Notes under the pieces: generated by a model
The model's database searches: none
What the model was told of the DNA's origin: nothing
Seen by the model: only the letters and a program-made list of their open reading frames with translations
DNA from: Pseudomonas sp. Seg1
Lineage (GTDB): Bacteria; Pseudomonadota; Gammaproteobacteria; Pseudomonadales; Pseudomonadaceae
Assembly: GCF_018326005.1 (NCBI RefSeq)
Contig: NZ_AP021903.1
Location: 3,443,501 to 3,507,500, forward strand
Direction of reading: 5' to 3'
Length of the DNA stretch: 64,000 bases
In this document: piece by piece, positions 48,122 through 58,588 of the stretch
Position numbering within the stretch: the first letter of the stretch is position 1
How the letters are laid out: every line of letters starts with the position of its first letter
Program-made: the position numbers and the translations under genes

Positions 48122-51100
48122 AGCGGAGTTTCCAGAGCGGCATCAGTACGCACGCCACGCCATTTGTTGAAGCGATGGCGCAGCTTGTCGAGATAGAGGT
48201 AAACCACCGGGGTGGTGTAAAGCGTCAGCACCTGGCTGAAAATAAGCCCGCCGATGATGGTCAAGCCCAATGGCTGGCGCATTTCCGCACCTTCGGCACG
48301 GCTGAGCAGCAGCGGCAAGGCACCCAGAATCGCCGCCAGCGTCGTCATCAGAATCGGCCGCAGACGTTGCAGACAAGCGCTGCGAATCGATTCCAGCGGC
48401 GTCATGCCCTGATGACGCTCCAGTTGCAGCGCGAGATCGATCATCAGGATCGCGTTTTTCTTTACCACGCCGATCAGCAGGAACAACCCGAGCAGCGAGA
48501 TCAGGCTGAACTCGCCGCCCAGCGCATAGATCGACAGCAATGCGCCGACCCCGGCCGAAGGCAGCGTCGACAGAATCGTCAGTGGGTGAATGTAGCTTTC
48601 ATACAGCACGCCCAGCACCAGATACACCGCCAACAGCGCGCCAAGGATCATGAACGGCTGGCTCTTCTGGGTCGCGGCAAAGGCGTCGGCGGTACCGGCC
48701 ATTTTCGCGATCACATCTTCCGGCAAACCGAGTTTGGCAATCGCCCGCTCGATGGCAGCGCTGCCCTGCTCCACCGTCACGCCTTCGGCCATGTCGAAGG
48801 AAATGTCCTCGGAGGCAAACTGGCCTTCGTGGCTGACCCGGTCGTCTTCCAGGCTGCTCTCGTAGTGAGCGATGGTCGACAGCGGAATCCGCGCACCGTC
48901 AGCCGTGATCACCTGCACCTGTTTGAGCGTCACCGGGTCCTGGGCGTATTTCGGATTGACCTCCATCACCACTTGATACTGGTTGAGGCTGTCGTAGATC
49001 GTCGAAATCTGCCGCTGGCTGTAAGCGTTGTTCAGCACTGCCGTGACCATGTTCATGTCGACGCCCAGGCGTTTGGCCTGATCGCGGTCGACAATCAACG
49101 TCACCTGCTGCGCGCCCGCGCCTTCACGGGCATCAATCGCAGTCAGTTCCGGCAACGCTCGCAATGCCGCGACGACCTTTGGATACCACTTGCGCAACTC
49201 GCCCAGATCACCGCTCTGCAGGATATAGCTGTACTGCGAAGTGGTCTGTTCGCGGCCACCGCCGAATTGCAGGTCCTGATCCGCCATGAGCATCAATTGC
49301 GCACCGGCCACCTTGGGCATTTCCTTGCGCAGGCGCTCGATGACTTTCTGCGCCGACAACTGGCGCTCCTTGATCGGCTTCAAGCGGACCAGCATGAACG
49401 CGTTGTTGGTGCCGTTGGTGCCGCCGATGAACCCGGCGACACTCTCTACCGCGTCATCCTTGAGCACCGCACGGCGGAAGGTTTCCATCTTTGGCTGCAT
49501 CACACTGAACGACAGACCGTCGTCACCGCGAACAAAACCGATCAACTGCCCGGTGTCCTGCTGCGGCATGAAGGTTTTCGGCACCACCACGTAGAGCGCC
49601 ACGTTGACGCCAACAGTGATGATCAGGCTGAGCAGCGTCAGGCGCCGATGGCGCAGCACCCAATCAAGGCTGGTGGCGTATTTGCCGACCATCCAGTCGT
49701 TGGTCTTGCGGCTCCAGCGCTGCAAGCGGTTTTCCTGCCCCGGCGTGTGCGGCTTGAGCCAGCGGGCGCAGAGCATCGGCGTGAGTGTCAGGGACACCAC
49801 CAGCGAGACCACAATGGCCGCTGCCAGGGTGATGGAAAACTCGCGAAACAGGCTTTCGACAATCCCGCCCATGAACAGGATCGACAGGAACACCGCCACC
49901 AGCGAGACGTTCATCGACAGGAGCGTGAAGCCGACTTCCTTGGCCCCGAGGTACGCGGCCTGCATCGGTTTGACGCCCTCGTCGATGTGCCGGGAAATGT
50001 TCTCCAGCACCACAATGGCGTCGTCCACCACCAGGCCAGTGGCAAGAATCAGCGCCATCAGCGACAGGTTGTTCAGCGAAAAACCGTACAGGTACATCAC
50101 CGCGAAGGTACCGACCAGCGACACCGGCACCGCCAACGTCGGAATCAACGAGGCGCGGAAGTTACCGAGGAACAGGAACACCACCAGAATCACCAGTGCC
50201 ACGGCAATCAGCAAAGTCATCTCGGCTTCGTGCAATGTCGCCTTGATCACCGGCGAGCGGTCCATCGCCAGATTCAGCTTCACGCTGGCCGGCAGCACCG
50301 CTTGCAGGGCAGGGAGTTGCGCCTTGATCTCGTTGACCGTCTCGATGATGTTGGCCCCGGCCTGGCGGTTGATCACCAGCAACACCGCCGCGTCGTCGTT
50401 GAAGAAACCGCTGTTGTAGCGGTCTTCGACGCCGTCGCTGACCTTGGCCACGTCCTTGAGGCGCAACGCAGCACCGTCGGCGTAATGGATGATCAGCGAT
50501 TCGTAATCCTTGGCTTTCTCCAGTTGGTCGTTGGCCTGAATCTGCCACAACCGTTGACCGTCCTCGACCGAACCTTTGGGCCTACGCACGTTGGCGTCGG
50601 CGATGGTCTTGCGCACATCGTCGAGCGCTACGCCGTATTGGTTGAGTGCCTGCGGTTCGAGTTCGATGCGCACGGCGGGCAAGGAGCTGCCGCCGATCTG
50701 CACTTCGCCGACGCCCTGAACCTGCGACAGGCTCTGCGAAAGAATGGTCGAGGCCAAATCGTAGAGCTGGCCTTTTTCCAGCACGTCCGAGGTCAGCGAC
50801 AGCACCATGATCGGCGCCTGCGACGGATTGACCTTCTTGTAGGTCGGCATGCTGCGCATCCCGCTCGGCAGCAGATTACGCGAAGCGTTGATCGCCGCTT
50901 GCACTTCCCGCGCCGCGCCGTTGATGTCGCGGTCGAGGTCAAACTGCAGAATCACCCGCGTCGAGCCCTGACTGGATCGACTGCTCATGGTATTGACGCC
51001 GGCAATCGCGCCGAACGAGCGTTCCAGCGGCGTGGCCACGGTGGACGCCATGACCTCCGGACTGGCGCCGGGCAGGCTCGCCTGGACGACAATCACCGGG

Positions 51101-51225
51101 AAATCCATCTGCGGCAACGGCGAAACCGGCAACAAGCCGAAACTCACACCGCCGAGCAACATGATCGCCAGGCTCAGGAGCATTGTCGCGACCGGGCGCT
51201 TGATGAAAGGACCGGACAGATTCAT
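48118..51225 (-). CDS. muxC: RND efflux transporter, second subunit (MuxC-like)
   Basis: A 1035-aa inner-membrane proton antiporter of the HAE1 RND family. It opens NLSGPFIKRPVATMLLSLAI and has the TM4 Asp pair in GLVVDDAIVVLENISRHIDE. The duplicated 12-helix layout is visible (second half [20 protein letters not shown]). In MuxBC/MdtBC systems two different RND subunits assemble together. Upstream of its start lies a REP element separating it from muxB, so it is not translationally coupled to muxB although it overlaps opmB. Confidence 0.93.
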   Translation of the reverse strand: MNLSGPFIKRPVATMLLSLAIMLLGGVSFGLLPVSPLPQMDFPVIVVQASLPGASPEVMASTVATPLERSFGAIAGVNTMSSRSSQGSTRVILQFDLDRDINGAAREVQAAINASRNLLPSGMRSMPTYKKVNPSQAPIMVLSLTSDVLEKGQLYDLASTILSQSLSQVQGVGEVQIGGSSLPAVRIELEPQALNQYGVALDDVRKTIADANVRRPKGSVEDGQRLWQIQANDQLEKAKDYESLIIHYADGAALRLKDVAKVSDGVEDRYNSGFFNDDAAVLLVINRQAGANIIETVNEIKAQLPALQAVLPASVKLNLAMDRSPVIKATLHEAEMTLLIAVALVILVVFLFLGNFRASLIPTLAVPVSLVGTFAVMYLYGFSLNNLSLMALILATGLVVDDAIVVLENISRHIDEGVKPMQAAYLGAKEVGFTLLSMNVSLVAVFLSILFMGGIVESLFREFSITLAAAIVVSLVVSLTLTPMLCARWLKPHTPGQENRLQRWSRKTNDWMVGKYATSLDWVLRHRRLTLLSLIITVGVNVALYVVVPKTFMPQQDTGQLIGFVRGDDGLSFSVMQPKMETFRRAVLKDDAVESVAGFIGGTNGTNNAFMLVRLKPIKERQLSAQKVIERLRKEMPKVAGAQLMLMADQDLQFGGGREQTTSQYSYILQSGDLGELRKWYPKVVAALRALPELTAIDAREGAGAQQVTLIVDRDQAKRLGVDMNMVTAVLNNAYSQRQISTIYDSLNQYQVVMEVNPKYAQDPVTLKQVQVITADGARIPLSTIAHYESSLEDDRVSHEGQFASEDISFDMAEGVTVEQGSAAIERAIAKLGLPEDVIAKMAGTADAFAATQKSQPFMILGALLAVYLVLGVLYESYIHPLTILSTLPSAGVGALLSIYALGGEFSLISLLGLFLLIGVVKKNAILMIDLALQLERHQGMTPLESIRSACLQRLRPILMTTLAAILGALPLLLSRAEGAEMRQPLGLTIIGGLIFSQVLTLYTTPVVYLYLDKLRHRFNKWRGVRTDAALETPL

Positions 51226-51257
51226 TGACCGCGATCCCCAACTTCACACCGCTCCAT

Positions 51258-51347
51258 TGTAGGAGCGAGCCTGCTCGCGATAGCGGTGTGTCTGCCGACA
51301 CTGATGTCGGATTCGGCGGCCTCATCGCGAGCAGGCTCACTCCTACA
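51258..51347. repeat. REP doublet between muxB and muxC (TGTAGGAG class)
   Basis: TGTAGGAGCGAGCCTGCTCG-CGAT and its inverted partner ATCGCGAGCAGGCTCACTCC-TACA. It fills the 136-base gap inside an otherwise overlapping operon. Confidence 0.9.
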
Positions 51348-51361
51348 GGTTTTGTACTGGG

Positions 51362-54300
51362 TCATACCGCCACCTCTTCGGTGTCGGCATCGGTTTTGCC
51401 AAAACGACGGCCGAGACGGTCGAAGTACAGGTAGATCACCGGTGTGGTGAACAAGGTCAGCACCTGGCTCACCAGCAATCCACCGACCATTACCAGACCC
51501 AACGGTTGGCGCAATTCAGCCCCGGAGCCGGTGGCCAGCATCAACGGCACGGCGCCAAACAACGCCGCCAGCGTGGTCATCAGAATCGGCCGGAAACGCA
51601 ACAGCGCCGCCTGATAGATCGCCTCCTCGGGCGCCATGCCCTGGTTGCGTTCGGCATCGAGGGCGAAGTCGATCATCATGATCGCGTTCTTTTTGACGAT
51701 GCCAATCAGCAGAATGATGCCGATGATCGCGATCATGCCCAGGTCGTTGCCGCTGAGCAGCAACGCCAGCAAGGCGCCGACCGCCGCCGACGGCAGGGTC
51801 GAGAGAATGGTGATCGGGTGGATGTAGCTCTCGTAGAGCACACCGAGCACGATGTACATGGTCACCACTGCCGCCAGAATCAGCAGCAAGGTGCTCGACA
51901 GCGACGCTTGGAAGGCTTCGGCCGCGCCCTGGAACTGGGTCTGTACGCCAATCGGCATGCCAATGTCTTTCTGCACCTGTTCGATAACGTCCACTGCATG
52001 CCCCAGCGCCACACCCGGTGCGAGGTTGAACGACATCATCACCGCCGGGAACTGGCCGATGTGAGTGATCGCCAGTTGCGCCTGACGCTCTTCGACGTGG
52101 GCCAGACTCGACAGGCGTACTTGCGCACCGTCGGTGGTTTTGACGTGAATCTGATCCAGAGCCTGCGGGCCGATCTTCTCTCCGGCCTGCGCTTGCAGGA
52201 CCACGCGGTACTGACTGGCCTGCGTATAAATAGTCGAAATCTGCCGCTGACCGAAGGCGTCGTACAGCGCATCGGTAATGTTCGCCACCGAAACGCCGAG
52301 GCGCGAAGCGGCATCGCGGTCGATCACCAGATAGACCTGCAACCCTTTGTCCTGCAAATCGCTGGCAACGTCGGTCAGTTCCGGACGCTGCGCCAATGCC
52401 TCGACCAGTCGCCCACTCCATTGGCTGAGCAACTCAGAGTCAGGCGAAGACATGCTGAACTGGTACTGCGTGCGACTGACGCGATCTTCGATGGTCAGGT
52501 CCTGCACCGGCTGCATGAACAGACGGATACCGACCAGTCTGTCCAGTTGCGGTTGCAGGCGTGCAATCACTTCGGTAGCGGTCAGATCACGCTCGCCGTG
52601 CGGCTTGAGGTTGATCAGCAAGCGACCACTGTTGAGCGTGGCGTTGTCGCCATCGACGCCGATGTAGGACGACAGGCTTTGCACCGCCGGGTCTTGAAGA
52701 ATGACCTTGGCCAGTTCCTGCTGACGCGCGCCCATCGCGGCGAAGGAAATTGACTGCGGGGCTTCGGAAATACCCTGAATCACCCCGGTGTCCTGCACCG
52801 GGAAGAAACCTTTGGGTACGACCATATAAAGGAACACGGTCAGCGCCAGTGTGCCGATGGCCACCAGCAACGTCAGCGGTTGATGCTTGAGCACCCACTG
52901 CAACTTGCGCCCGTAAGCGGCGATCATCCAGTCGATGCAGGCGCCACTGGCCCGGTAGAATCGGCCCTGCTCATGCTCTTGCGGCTCGCGCTTGAGCAGA
53001 CGCGCGCACATCATCGGCGTCAAAGTCAGCGAGACCACGAGGGAAATCAGGATTGCCACCGCCAGAGTGATGGCGAATTCGCGGAACAGCCGTCCGACCA
53101 CGTCGGCCATGAACAGCAACGGAATCAACACCGCAATCAACGACAGCGTCAGGGAAATCAGGGTGAAGCCGATCTGCTTGGCGCCCTTGAGCGCAGCTTG
53201 CATCGGACTGTCGCCCTCTTCGATGAAGCGCGCGATGTTTTCCAGCATCACGATCGCATCGTCGACCACAAAACCGGTGGCGATGGTCAGGGCCATCAGG
53301 GTCAGGTTGTTGACCGAGAACCCGGCCAGGTACATCACGCCGAAGGTGCCGATCAGCGACAGCGGCACGGCCACAGACGGAATGATCGTCGCGCTGAAAC
53401 GGCGCAGAAACAGGAACGTCACCATCACCACCAAGGCGATAGCGATCAGCAGTTCGTGCTGCACGTCAGTGACGGAGGCGCGGATGGTCTGAGTGCGGTC
53501 GGTCAGCACCGTGACTTCGAGACCGGCCGGCAGGTTGTCGGTGATGCTCGGCAGCAAGGCCTTGATCCGGTCGACCACTTCAATCACGTTGGCGCCCGGC
53601 TGGCGCTGGATGTTCAGCAATACGGCCTGATTCAGGTTGGCCCACGCGGCAAGACGCTCGTTCTCGGCACCGTCGACGATTTCAGCGACGTCCTTGAGCC
53701 GCAGCGGCGCGCCATTCTTGTAGGCGAGGATCAGGTTGGCGTAATCCTTGGGCGACGTCAGTTGATCGTTGGCATCAAGCATCGACACCCGGGTCGGGCC
53801 GTCGAAGTTACCTTTCGGCTGGTTGACGTTGGAGGCGCTGATCAGTGTGCGCACGTCCGACAGGTTCAGGCTATTGGCGGCCAGCGCCTCCGGGTTGACC
53901 TTGATCCGCACCGCCTGACGCTGACCGCCGGCAATGCTGACCATGCCGACGCCGCTGATCTGGGCGATTTTCTGCGCCATGCGCGTATCGACCAGGTCAT
54001 TGAGTTTGGGCAGAAGCATGGTTTTCGAGGTGATGGCCAGGGTCAGCACCGGGGTGTCCGCCGGGTTGACCTTGTTGTACACCGGCGGCGCCGGCAAGTC
54101 GGTCGGCAGCAGGTTGGTCGCGGCGTTGATCGCGGCTTGCACCTGTTGTTCGGCGACGTCCATGTTGATGTCGAGGCTGAAACGCAGGGTCAGCACCGAG
54201 GCGCCGCCGGAACTGGTCGAGGCCATTTGCGTCAGGCCCGGCATCTGCCCGAACTGACGTTCAAGCGGCGCGGTGACAGCACTGGTCATCACGTCCGGGC

Positions 54301-54463
54301 TGGCGCCGGGGTACAGGGTCATGACGCGAATGGTCGGGTAATCGACCTGAGGCAGCGCCGACACGGGCAACAAGCGATACGCGATCAGGCCGGCCAGCAC
54401 GATGGCCAGCATGCTCAGCGTTGTGGCTACCGGACGGAGGATGAACAGCCGCGAAATGTTCAT
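51362..54463 (-). CDS. muxB: RND efflux transporter, first subunit (MuxB-like)
   Basis: A 1033-aa HAE1 RND transporter. N-terminus [22 protein letters not shown]4 Asp pair in [20 protein letters not shown]; second-half helix [20 protein letters not shown]. Homologous to the muxC product over its full length. Its start overlaps the muxA stop by four bases, so adaptor and transporter are coupled. In P. aeruginosa this pump type exports novobiocin, aztreonam, macrolides and similar drugs; the specificity here is inferred. Confidence 0.94.
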   Translation of the reverse strand: MNISRLFILRPVATTLSMLAIVLAGLIAYRLLPVSALPQVDYPTIRVMTLYPGASPDVMTSAVTAPLERQFGQMPGLTQMASTSSGGASVLTLRFSLDINMDVAEQQVQAAINAATNLLPTDLPAPPVYNKVNPADTPVLTLAITSKTMLLPKLNDLVDTRMAQKIAQISGVGMVSIAGGQRQAVRIKVNPEALAANSLNLSDVRTLISASNVNQPKGNFDGPTRVSMLDANDQLTSPKDYANLILAYKNGAPLRLKDVAEIVDGAENERLAAWANLNQAVLLNIQRQPGANVIEVVDRIKALLPSITDNLPAGLEVTVLTDRTQTIRASVTDVQHELLIAIALVVMVTFLFLRRFSATIIPSVAVPLSLIGTFGVMYLAGFSVNNLTLMALTIATGFVVDDAIVMLENIARFIEEGDSPMQAALKGAKQIGFTLISLTLSLIAVLIPLLFMADVVGRLFREFAITLAVAILISLVVSLTLTPMMCARLLKREPQEHEQGRFYRASGACIDWMIAAYGRKLQWVLKHQPLTLLVAIGTLALTVFLYMVVPKGFFPVQDTGVIQGISEAPQSISFAAMGARQQELAKVILQDPAVQSLSSYIGVDGDNATLNSGRLLINLKPHGERDLTATEVIARLQPQLDRLVGIRLFMQPVQDLTIEDRVSRTQYQFSMSSPDSELLSQWSGRLVEALAQRPELTDVASDLQDKGLQVYLVIDRDAASRLGVSVANITDALYDAFGQRQISTIYTQASQYRVVLQAQAGEKIGPQALDQIHVKTTDGAQVRLSSLAHVEERQAQLAITHIGQFPAVMMSFNLAPGVALGHAVDVIEQVQKDIGMPIGVQTQFQGAAEAFQASLSSTLLLILAAVVTMYIVLGVLYESYIHPITILSTLPSAAVGALLALLLSGNDLGMIAIIGIILLIGIVKKNAIMMIDFALDAERNQGMAPEEAIYQAALLRFRPILMTTLAALFGAVPLMLATGSGAELRQPLGLVMVGGLLVSQVLTLFTTPVIYLYFDRLGRRFGKTDADTEEVAV

Positions 54464-55767
54464 GCGCCCTTCTTGGCCTTGTCAGTGACGGCGGCGTCAG
54501 TCGGGGTCGCGGCAGACTTGCCTTGCAAGTGTTCAGTCGGCGTGGTCGGCACTTGGTTGCTGTCGTTGACCACCTCCACTTCGCTGCCCTCCTTCAGGCG
54601 GTCGGTACCTTCCAGCACCACGCGATCACCCGCTGCCAGGCCTTCGGTGATGACCGTGTTTTCACCGTCACTGGCGCCGATTTTCAACTGGCGGATGGTG
54701 ACTTTCCTGTCACCGTCCAGCGCATAGACGAAGGTGCCGTTGGTGCCGAACTGGATGGCGGCGGACGGTGCCAGAACCACGCCTTTGAGCGTATCGGCGA
54801 GCAGGTGCACGTTGACGAACTGATTGGGGAACAGCGACTGATCGCGGTTCTCGTAACGGGCCTTGAATTTCAGCGTGCCGGTGGCGACGTCGATCTGGTT
54901 GTCGAGGCTTTGCAGCACGCCGGTGGCTTGCAATTTGGTGTCGCCGCGATCCCAGGCTTCGGCCGGCAGTTTGGCGCCGCTGCGATAGCGCGAGAGCACG
55001 GTGTCCAGGCTGTTTTCCGGGAGTGTGAAGGCAACACTGATTGGCTGGGTCTGGGTGATCACCGCGAGGAACGTGGTGTCGTTCGCCGTAACGAGGTTGC
55101 CGACGTCGACCTGACGCAGGCCGACGCGACCGGCAATTGGCGCGCGGATTTTGGTGAATTCGAGATTAAGCTTTGCGTCGTTGACGGCTGCCTGATTGGT
55201 CTTGACCGTGCCCAGATACTGACCGACCAGCGCTTCGGCGGTGTCGAGGGTCTGTTTGGCGATGCTGTCTTCTTTGAACAGGCCGCGATAGCGCTCGACA
55301 TCGACCTGTGCGTTTTTCAGCTGCGCCTGATTCTGCAGCAAGGTGCCTTCGGCCTGGAGCAAGGCGTTCTGGTAAGAACGCGGATCGATCTCAGCCAGCA
55401 GGTCGCCGGCCTTGACCATCTGGCCTTCTTCGAAGTTGATCTTCACCAGCTCACCGCCGACCCGGCTGCGCACGTTAATGGTGTTCAACGCAGTCACTGT
55501 GCCCAGCGCCTTGTAATACAGCGGGAAGTCACCCGTGACCGCCGGCGCGACGCGCACCGGAATCGGTCCGGAGCCACCGCCGAAGCCTGGGCGCATCATC
55601 CCCGAACGCCCGGTGTGCCCGGCCGCAGCCTTGTCTGCGCCCTCCTTGTGGGCTGAACCGGCTGGCCAGAATTTCCAGCACAGGACGGCGATAACCAACA
55701 AGACCAGCAGGCTGATCAGCCAGCGACGGGAGTGACGGGGGGACGATTGCATGGAGTGATTAACCAT
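54460..55767 (-). CDS. muxA: RND periplasmic adaptor (membrane fusion protein, MuxA-like)
   Basis: A 435-aa adaptor. One N-terminal helix ([19 protein letters not shown]), a Gly/Met-rich linker, then barrel-sandwich and hairpin parts: [20 protein letters not shown] and [20 protein letters not shown] are the paired biotinyl-lipoyl-like halves, with a coiled coil between them (about 140-200). First gene of the operon. The ATG at 55767 and one at 55752 are both possible; neither has a strong ribosome site. A low-complexity Thr/Lys tail ends the protein. Confidence 0.93.
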   Translation of the reverse strand: MVNHSMQSSPRHSRRWLISLLVLLVIAVLCWKFWPAGSAHKEGADKAAAGHTGRSGMMRPGFGGGSGPIPVRVAPAVTGDFPLYYKALGTVTALNTINVRSRVGGELVKINFEEGQMVKAGDLLAEIDPRSYQNALLQAEGTLLQNQAQLKNAQVDVERYRGLFKEDSIAKQTLDTAEALVGQYLGTVKTNQAAVNDAKLNLEFTKIRAPIAGRVGLRQVDVGNLVTANDTTFLAVITQTQPISVAFTLPENSLDTVLSRYRSGAKLPAEAWDRGDTKLQATGVLQSLDNQIDVATGTLKFKARYENRDQSLFPNQFVNVHLLADTLKGVVLAPSAAIQFGTNGTFVYALDGDRKVTIRQLKIGASDGENTVITEGLAAGDRVVLEGTDRLKEGSEVEVVNDSNQVPTTPTEHLQGKSAATPTDAAVTDKAKKGA

Positions 55768-55899
55768 TGGGCGCGTGGGCTTCTTTTACAGGAGGCTGAA
55801 CGATAAGCACTGGTGGGGGTAAAGCAAAGCAGCTTTACCGGCAATTTACCTTCAACTTACGTTTCAAGGTGTGAGGCAAAACACTGATACACAAATGAA

Positions 55900-55925
55900 A
55901 ACGGCCTGGACAGGGCCAGGCCGTT
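55900..55925 (-). terminator. rho-independent terminator of tpx
   Basis: AACGGCCTGG and CCAGGCCGTT are perfect inverted 10-mers with a six-base loop. On the minus strand the hairpin is followed by TTTCATTTGTG, T-rich as expected. It isolates tpx from the downstream mux operon on the same strand. Confidence 0.8.
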
Positions 55926-55955
55926 AACAATTGTAAACCGCTTGTTTCAGAACAC

Positions 55956-56456
55956 TTATTTCAGAACGGCCAAAGCCGCTTCGTAATTAGGCTCTTCCGC
56001 GATTTCCTTGACCAGTTCGCTGTGCAGGACGTTGTCGTTTTCGTCCAGAACCACGACGGCGCGAGCGGTCAGGCCTTTCAGCGGGCCGTCAGCGATGGCC
56101 ACACCGTAGTTCTCGATGAACTCGGCACCGCGCAGGGTCGACAGGTTCTGCACGTTTTCCAGACCTTCGGCACCGCAGAAACGGGCCTGAGCGAACGGCA
56201 GGTCAGCCGAGATGCACAGCACCACGGTGTTGGCCACTTCGTTGGCCTGAGCGTTGAACTTGCGTACGGAAGTAGCGCAGGTCGGGGTGTCAACGCTTGG
56301 GAAGATGTTCAGCACTTTGCGCTTGCCGGCGAAGTCTTTCAGGGTGACGTCGGACAGATTGCCGGCAACCAGAGAAAAGGCTGGCGCCTTGGAACCGGCT
56401 TGTGGCAACTGGCCGTTGACTTGAACCGGATTGCCTTTAAGGGTGACTTGAGCCAT
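55956..56456 (-). CDS. tpx: thiol peroxidase
   Basis: A 166-aa atypical 2-Cys peroxiredoxin that reduces lipid and hydrogen peroxides with thioredoxin. Peroxidatic Cys60 is in [12 protein letters not shown] and resolving Cys94 in ARFCGAEG, the usual Tpx pair. The N-terminus [20 protein letters not shown] is typical. AAGGA precedes the ATG at 56456; an in-frame ATG at 56492 is less likely. It is followed by a strong terminator. Confidence 0.96.
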   Translation of the reverse strand: MAQVTLKGNPVQVNGQLPQAGSKAPAFSLVAGNLSDVTLKDFAGKRKVLNIFPSVDTPTCATSVRKFNAQANEVANTVVLCISADLPFAQARFCGAEGLENVQNLSTLRGAEFIENYGVAIADGPLKGLTARAVVVLDENDNVLHSELVKEIAEEPNYEAALAVLK

Positions 56457-56571
56457 GACTTGAGTCCTTCTGATGTTTTGATTGGAAAGCATGCAAGAGG
56501 CCGAAGTTAACCACGAAATTGTCCGACGACCTATGCCCTGTCTGGAAATTGTTGGGTGCGTGCGCGAAAAA

Positions 56572-56581
56572 TTGTATACAA
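56572..56581. promoter_or_regulatory. TTGTATACAA palindrome upstream of tpx
   Basis: A perfect 10-bp palindrome 116 bases before the tpx ATG, of the type bound by some GntR/FadR-family regulators. A single site with no supporting promoter, so weak. Confidence 0.25.
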
Positions 56582-56597
56582 CCGCGCAACCGATCCT

Positions 56598-56688
56598 CTG
56601 TAGGAGTGAGCCTGCTCGCGATGGCGGTGAATCAGGCAGCTATTTATTAACTGACACGACGCCATCGCGAGCAGGCTCACTCCTACAG
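56598..56688. repeat. REP doublet (TGTAGGAG class)
   Basis: CTGTAGGAGTGAGCCTGCTC-GCGATGGCG and its inverted partner CGCCATCGCGAGCAGGCTCA-CTCCTACAG. Lies in the divergent gap between tpx and the YCII-type gene; the rest of the 363-base gap has no gene. Confidence 0.9.
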
Positions 56689-56819
56689 GAGATCTGGTCA
56701 GCAGTGCTTTTGCTGCTTGTTAAAACGCCGGACTGCATCTTTATTCAGTGGACCTGTCGATTCATGCCCTGCCCGTTCGACCAAGCAGTGAATCCCCCAC
56801 AATCCACGGAGTAACCGCC

Positions 56820-57245
56820 ATGCGATTCATGATCCTTGTAAAAGCCAACGCCGCCTCTGAAGCTGGCATCATGCCCAGCGAAGAACTGATCACCGCGATG
56901 GGCAACTTCAATGAAGAGCTGGTCAAGGCCGGCATTCTGGTCGATTGCGATGGCCTGCACCCCAGCAGCAAAGGTGCCCGCGTGCACTTCTCCGGCGACA
57001 AACGTACGGTCATCGACGGGCCGTTCATCGAGACCAAAGAATTGGTGGCGGGCTACTGGATCTGGGAAGTGAAATCAAAAGAGGAAGCCATCGAATGGGT
57101 CAAGCGCTGCCCCAACCCGATGCCCGGCGAGTCCGATATTGAAATCCGCCAGATCTTCTCCGCCGAAGACTTCGGTGCCGAATTCACCCCCGAAGCGCGC
57201 GAGCAAGAAGAGCGCATCCGCGAACAAGCCAAGAAAAACGGCTAA
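56820..57245 (+). CDS. YCII-related (DGPF-domain) protein
   Basis: A 141-aa small ferredoxin-like-fold protein. It begins MRFMILVKANAASEAGIM and carries VIDGPFIETKELVAGYWIWE, the DGPF signature of this family. A charged helical tail (ARE-QEERIREQAKKNG) ends it. Such genes often pair with ECF sigma factors, but none is adjacent. CGGAG precedes the ATG at 56820. Function unknown. Confidence 0.85.
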   Translation: MRFMILVKANAASEAGIMPSEELITAMGNFNEELVKAGILVDCDGLHPSSKGARVHFSGDKRTVIDGPFIETKELVAGYWIWEVKSKEEAIEWVKRCPNPMPGESDIEIRQIFSAEDFGAEFTPEAREQEERIREQAKKNG

Positions 57246-57783
57246 ACCGAATCGCCCGTGTATGAGCTGTCGCAGGCTGCGATCTTTTGATTCTGCTTTG
57301 ATAGATCAAGGTCAAAAGATCGCAGCCTGCGGTAGTTCCTAAAGAAAGCGGAGTACTTAAATCGGTTGAATATTTGATGCCTGGTTTCCTTTGGGTCCCA
57401 CTACGACTTCGTACGAAAGCTCTGATTCTCTGTAAAGGTTTTATGACCTGTGCTTTGAATCGCAGAGAAATGCGCAAAAAGATCTTCACCGCCCCCATCC
57501 GGCGCGACACCTGCTCATCAAACGCCCTTCCCCATATCCCGACAACTGTCAAACCTTACAGGGTGTGAATATCCACAGCCCTCTGCAGATCACTAACTAT
57601 TCAGTACACAAATCCTCTGTGATCTTGCGCACAAAACCAAAGAATTAATCCATTCGACTGGCTATCTTCGGTTTAGCTGCTAGCGTCATTCAGACGTGTC
57701 CTACAGGCTTGATAAGAAAGGGATTACGCCATTAACGGCCGCCAAGTGCCGAGTTATCCAGTCAGCCACCAGGGAATCGGGGA
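57246..57783. other. gene-free interval with a terminator-like hairpin
   Basis: At 57265-57336 a hairpin of the GATCTTTTGAT family (GCAGGCTGCGATCTTTTGA paired with TCAAAAGATCGCAGCCTGC) follows the YCII-type gene. The remaining 450 bases are AT-richer than nearby genes and hold no credible ORF; the promoter of the next operon should lie here. Confidence 0.55.
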
Positions 57784-58578
57784 ATGATGTTGAATAAATG
57801 GGGATGCTACGCCTTGCTGTTGGCGAGTTCGCTGACGCCCATGGGTTGTGTCTGGGCGAATAACGCCGAGGAAGCCAACAAGAGCAACAACCCGCTGAAC
57901 CTGGCCCCCGGCGCCAATCTTCAGGACTACTACACCCCCAAGCTGTACGACACCAACGTCCATACCAATGACGCCCTTTTGCGCGGCACCTTGCCAATCG
58001 CCCCGAACGATTTCATCGGGGTGCCGCAATTGCTCCGGGCCACCATGCCGATCAGCACCCGCCCCGACCCGCACGGTGGTTACAGCACCGGCATCGGCGA
58101 CCTCAATCTGTTCGACATCTTCCTGCTCAAGACTGACGGTGTGCAATTGGGCATCGGCCCGCAGATCACCGCGCCGACCGCTGCCGAAGATGAGCTGGGC
58201 ACCGGTAAGTGGCAGGCCGGCCTTGCCGCGATAGCCATTGATTCTTCGCCACGCGGGCTGCTTGGCGCACTGGTGCAGTACCAGAGTTCGTTCGCCGGCG
58301 ATCACGATCGCCCCCACGTCGAAACGGCAACGATGCAGCCGTTCATCATCCATAACCTGGAAAAAGGCTGGTATCTGCGCTCCACCGGCACCTGGACGTT
58401 CGATCTGAAGAACGACACCCACTACATCCCGATCGGCCTCGGCGCGGGCAAGGTGTGGAAGTCCGGCAGCAACATTCTCAACGCCTTTGTCGAGCCGCAA
58501 TGGACGGTAGAACGCAAAGGCGATGGGCTGCCGCAATTCACTCTGTTCGCTGGCATCAATGTCACCTTCGGCAAATAA
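57784..58578 (+). CDS. outer-membrane beta-barrel-like protein, operon gene 1
   Basis: A 264-aa protein with a signal peptide (GCYALLLASSLTPMGCVWAN). The mature part is beta-rich, with GIGDLNLFDIFLL and GPQITAPTAAEDELGTGKWQ. The pattern GP-x4-PTA-x-ED-x-LGTGK is shared with the gene at 62413. It ends in alternating strand residues (TLFAGINVTFGK). Probably a small transporter-like barrel of the phenol-degradation MetA-like group. First of a close gene row: the next gene starts 11 bases after its stop. Tandem ATGs at 57784 and 57787. Confidence 0.75.
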   Translation: MMLNKWGCYALLLASSLTPMGCVWANNAEEANKSNNPLNLAPGANLQDYYTPKLYDTNVHTNDALLRGTLPIAPNDFIGVPQLLRATMPISTRPDPHGGYSTGIGDLNLFDIFLLKTDGVQLGIGPQITAPTAAEDELGTGKWQAGLAAIAIDSSPRGLLGALVQYQSSFAGDHDRPHVETATMQPFIIHNLEKGWYLRSTGTWTFDLKNDTHYIPIGLGAGKVWKSGSNILNAFVEPQWTVERKGDGLPQFTLFAGINVTFGK

Positions 58579-58588
58579 GGACTTCGCC

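Noticed and set aside
48175..51228. 1017-aa open frame on the plus strand opposite muxC
   Set aside because: It is the antisense shadow of a GC-rich gene. The translation is rich in His, Arg and Gln with no domain, and the minus-strand frame has clear RND motifs.
57784..57860. Possible lipobox (TPMGC) in the first barrel protein
   Set aside because: The residues before Cys do not fit the usual Leu-Ala/Ser-Gly/Ala pattern, and a normal signal-peptidase site is equally likely.
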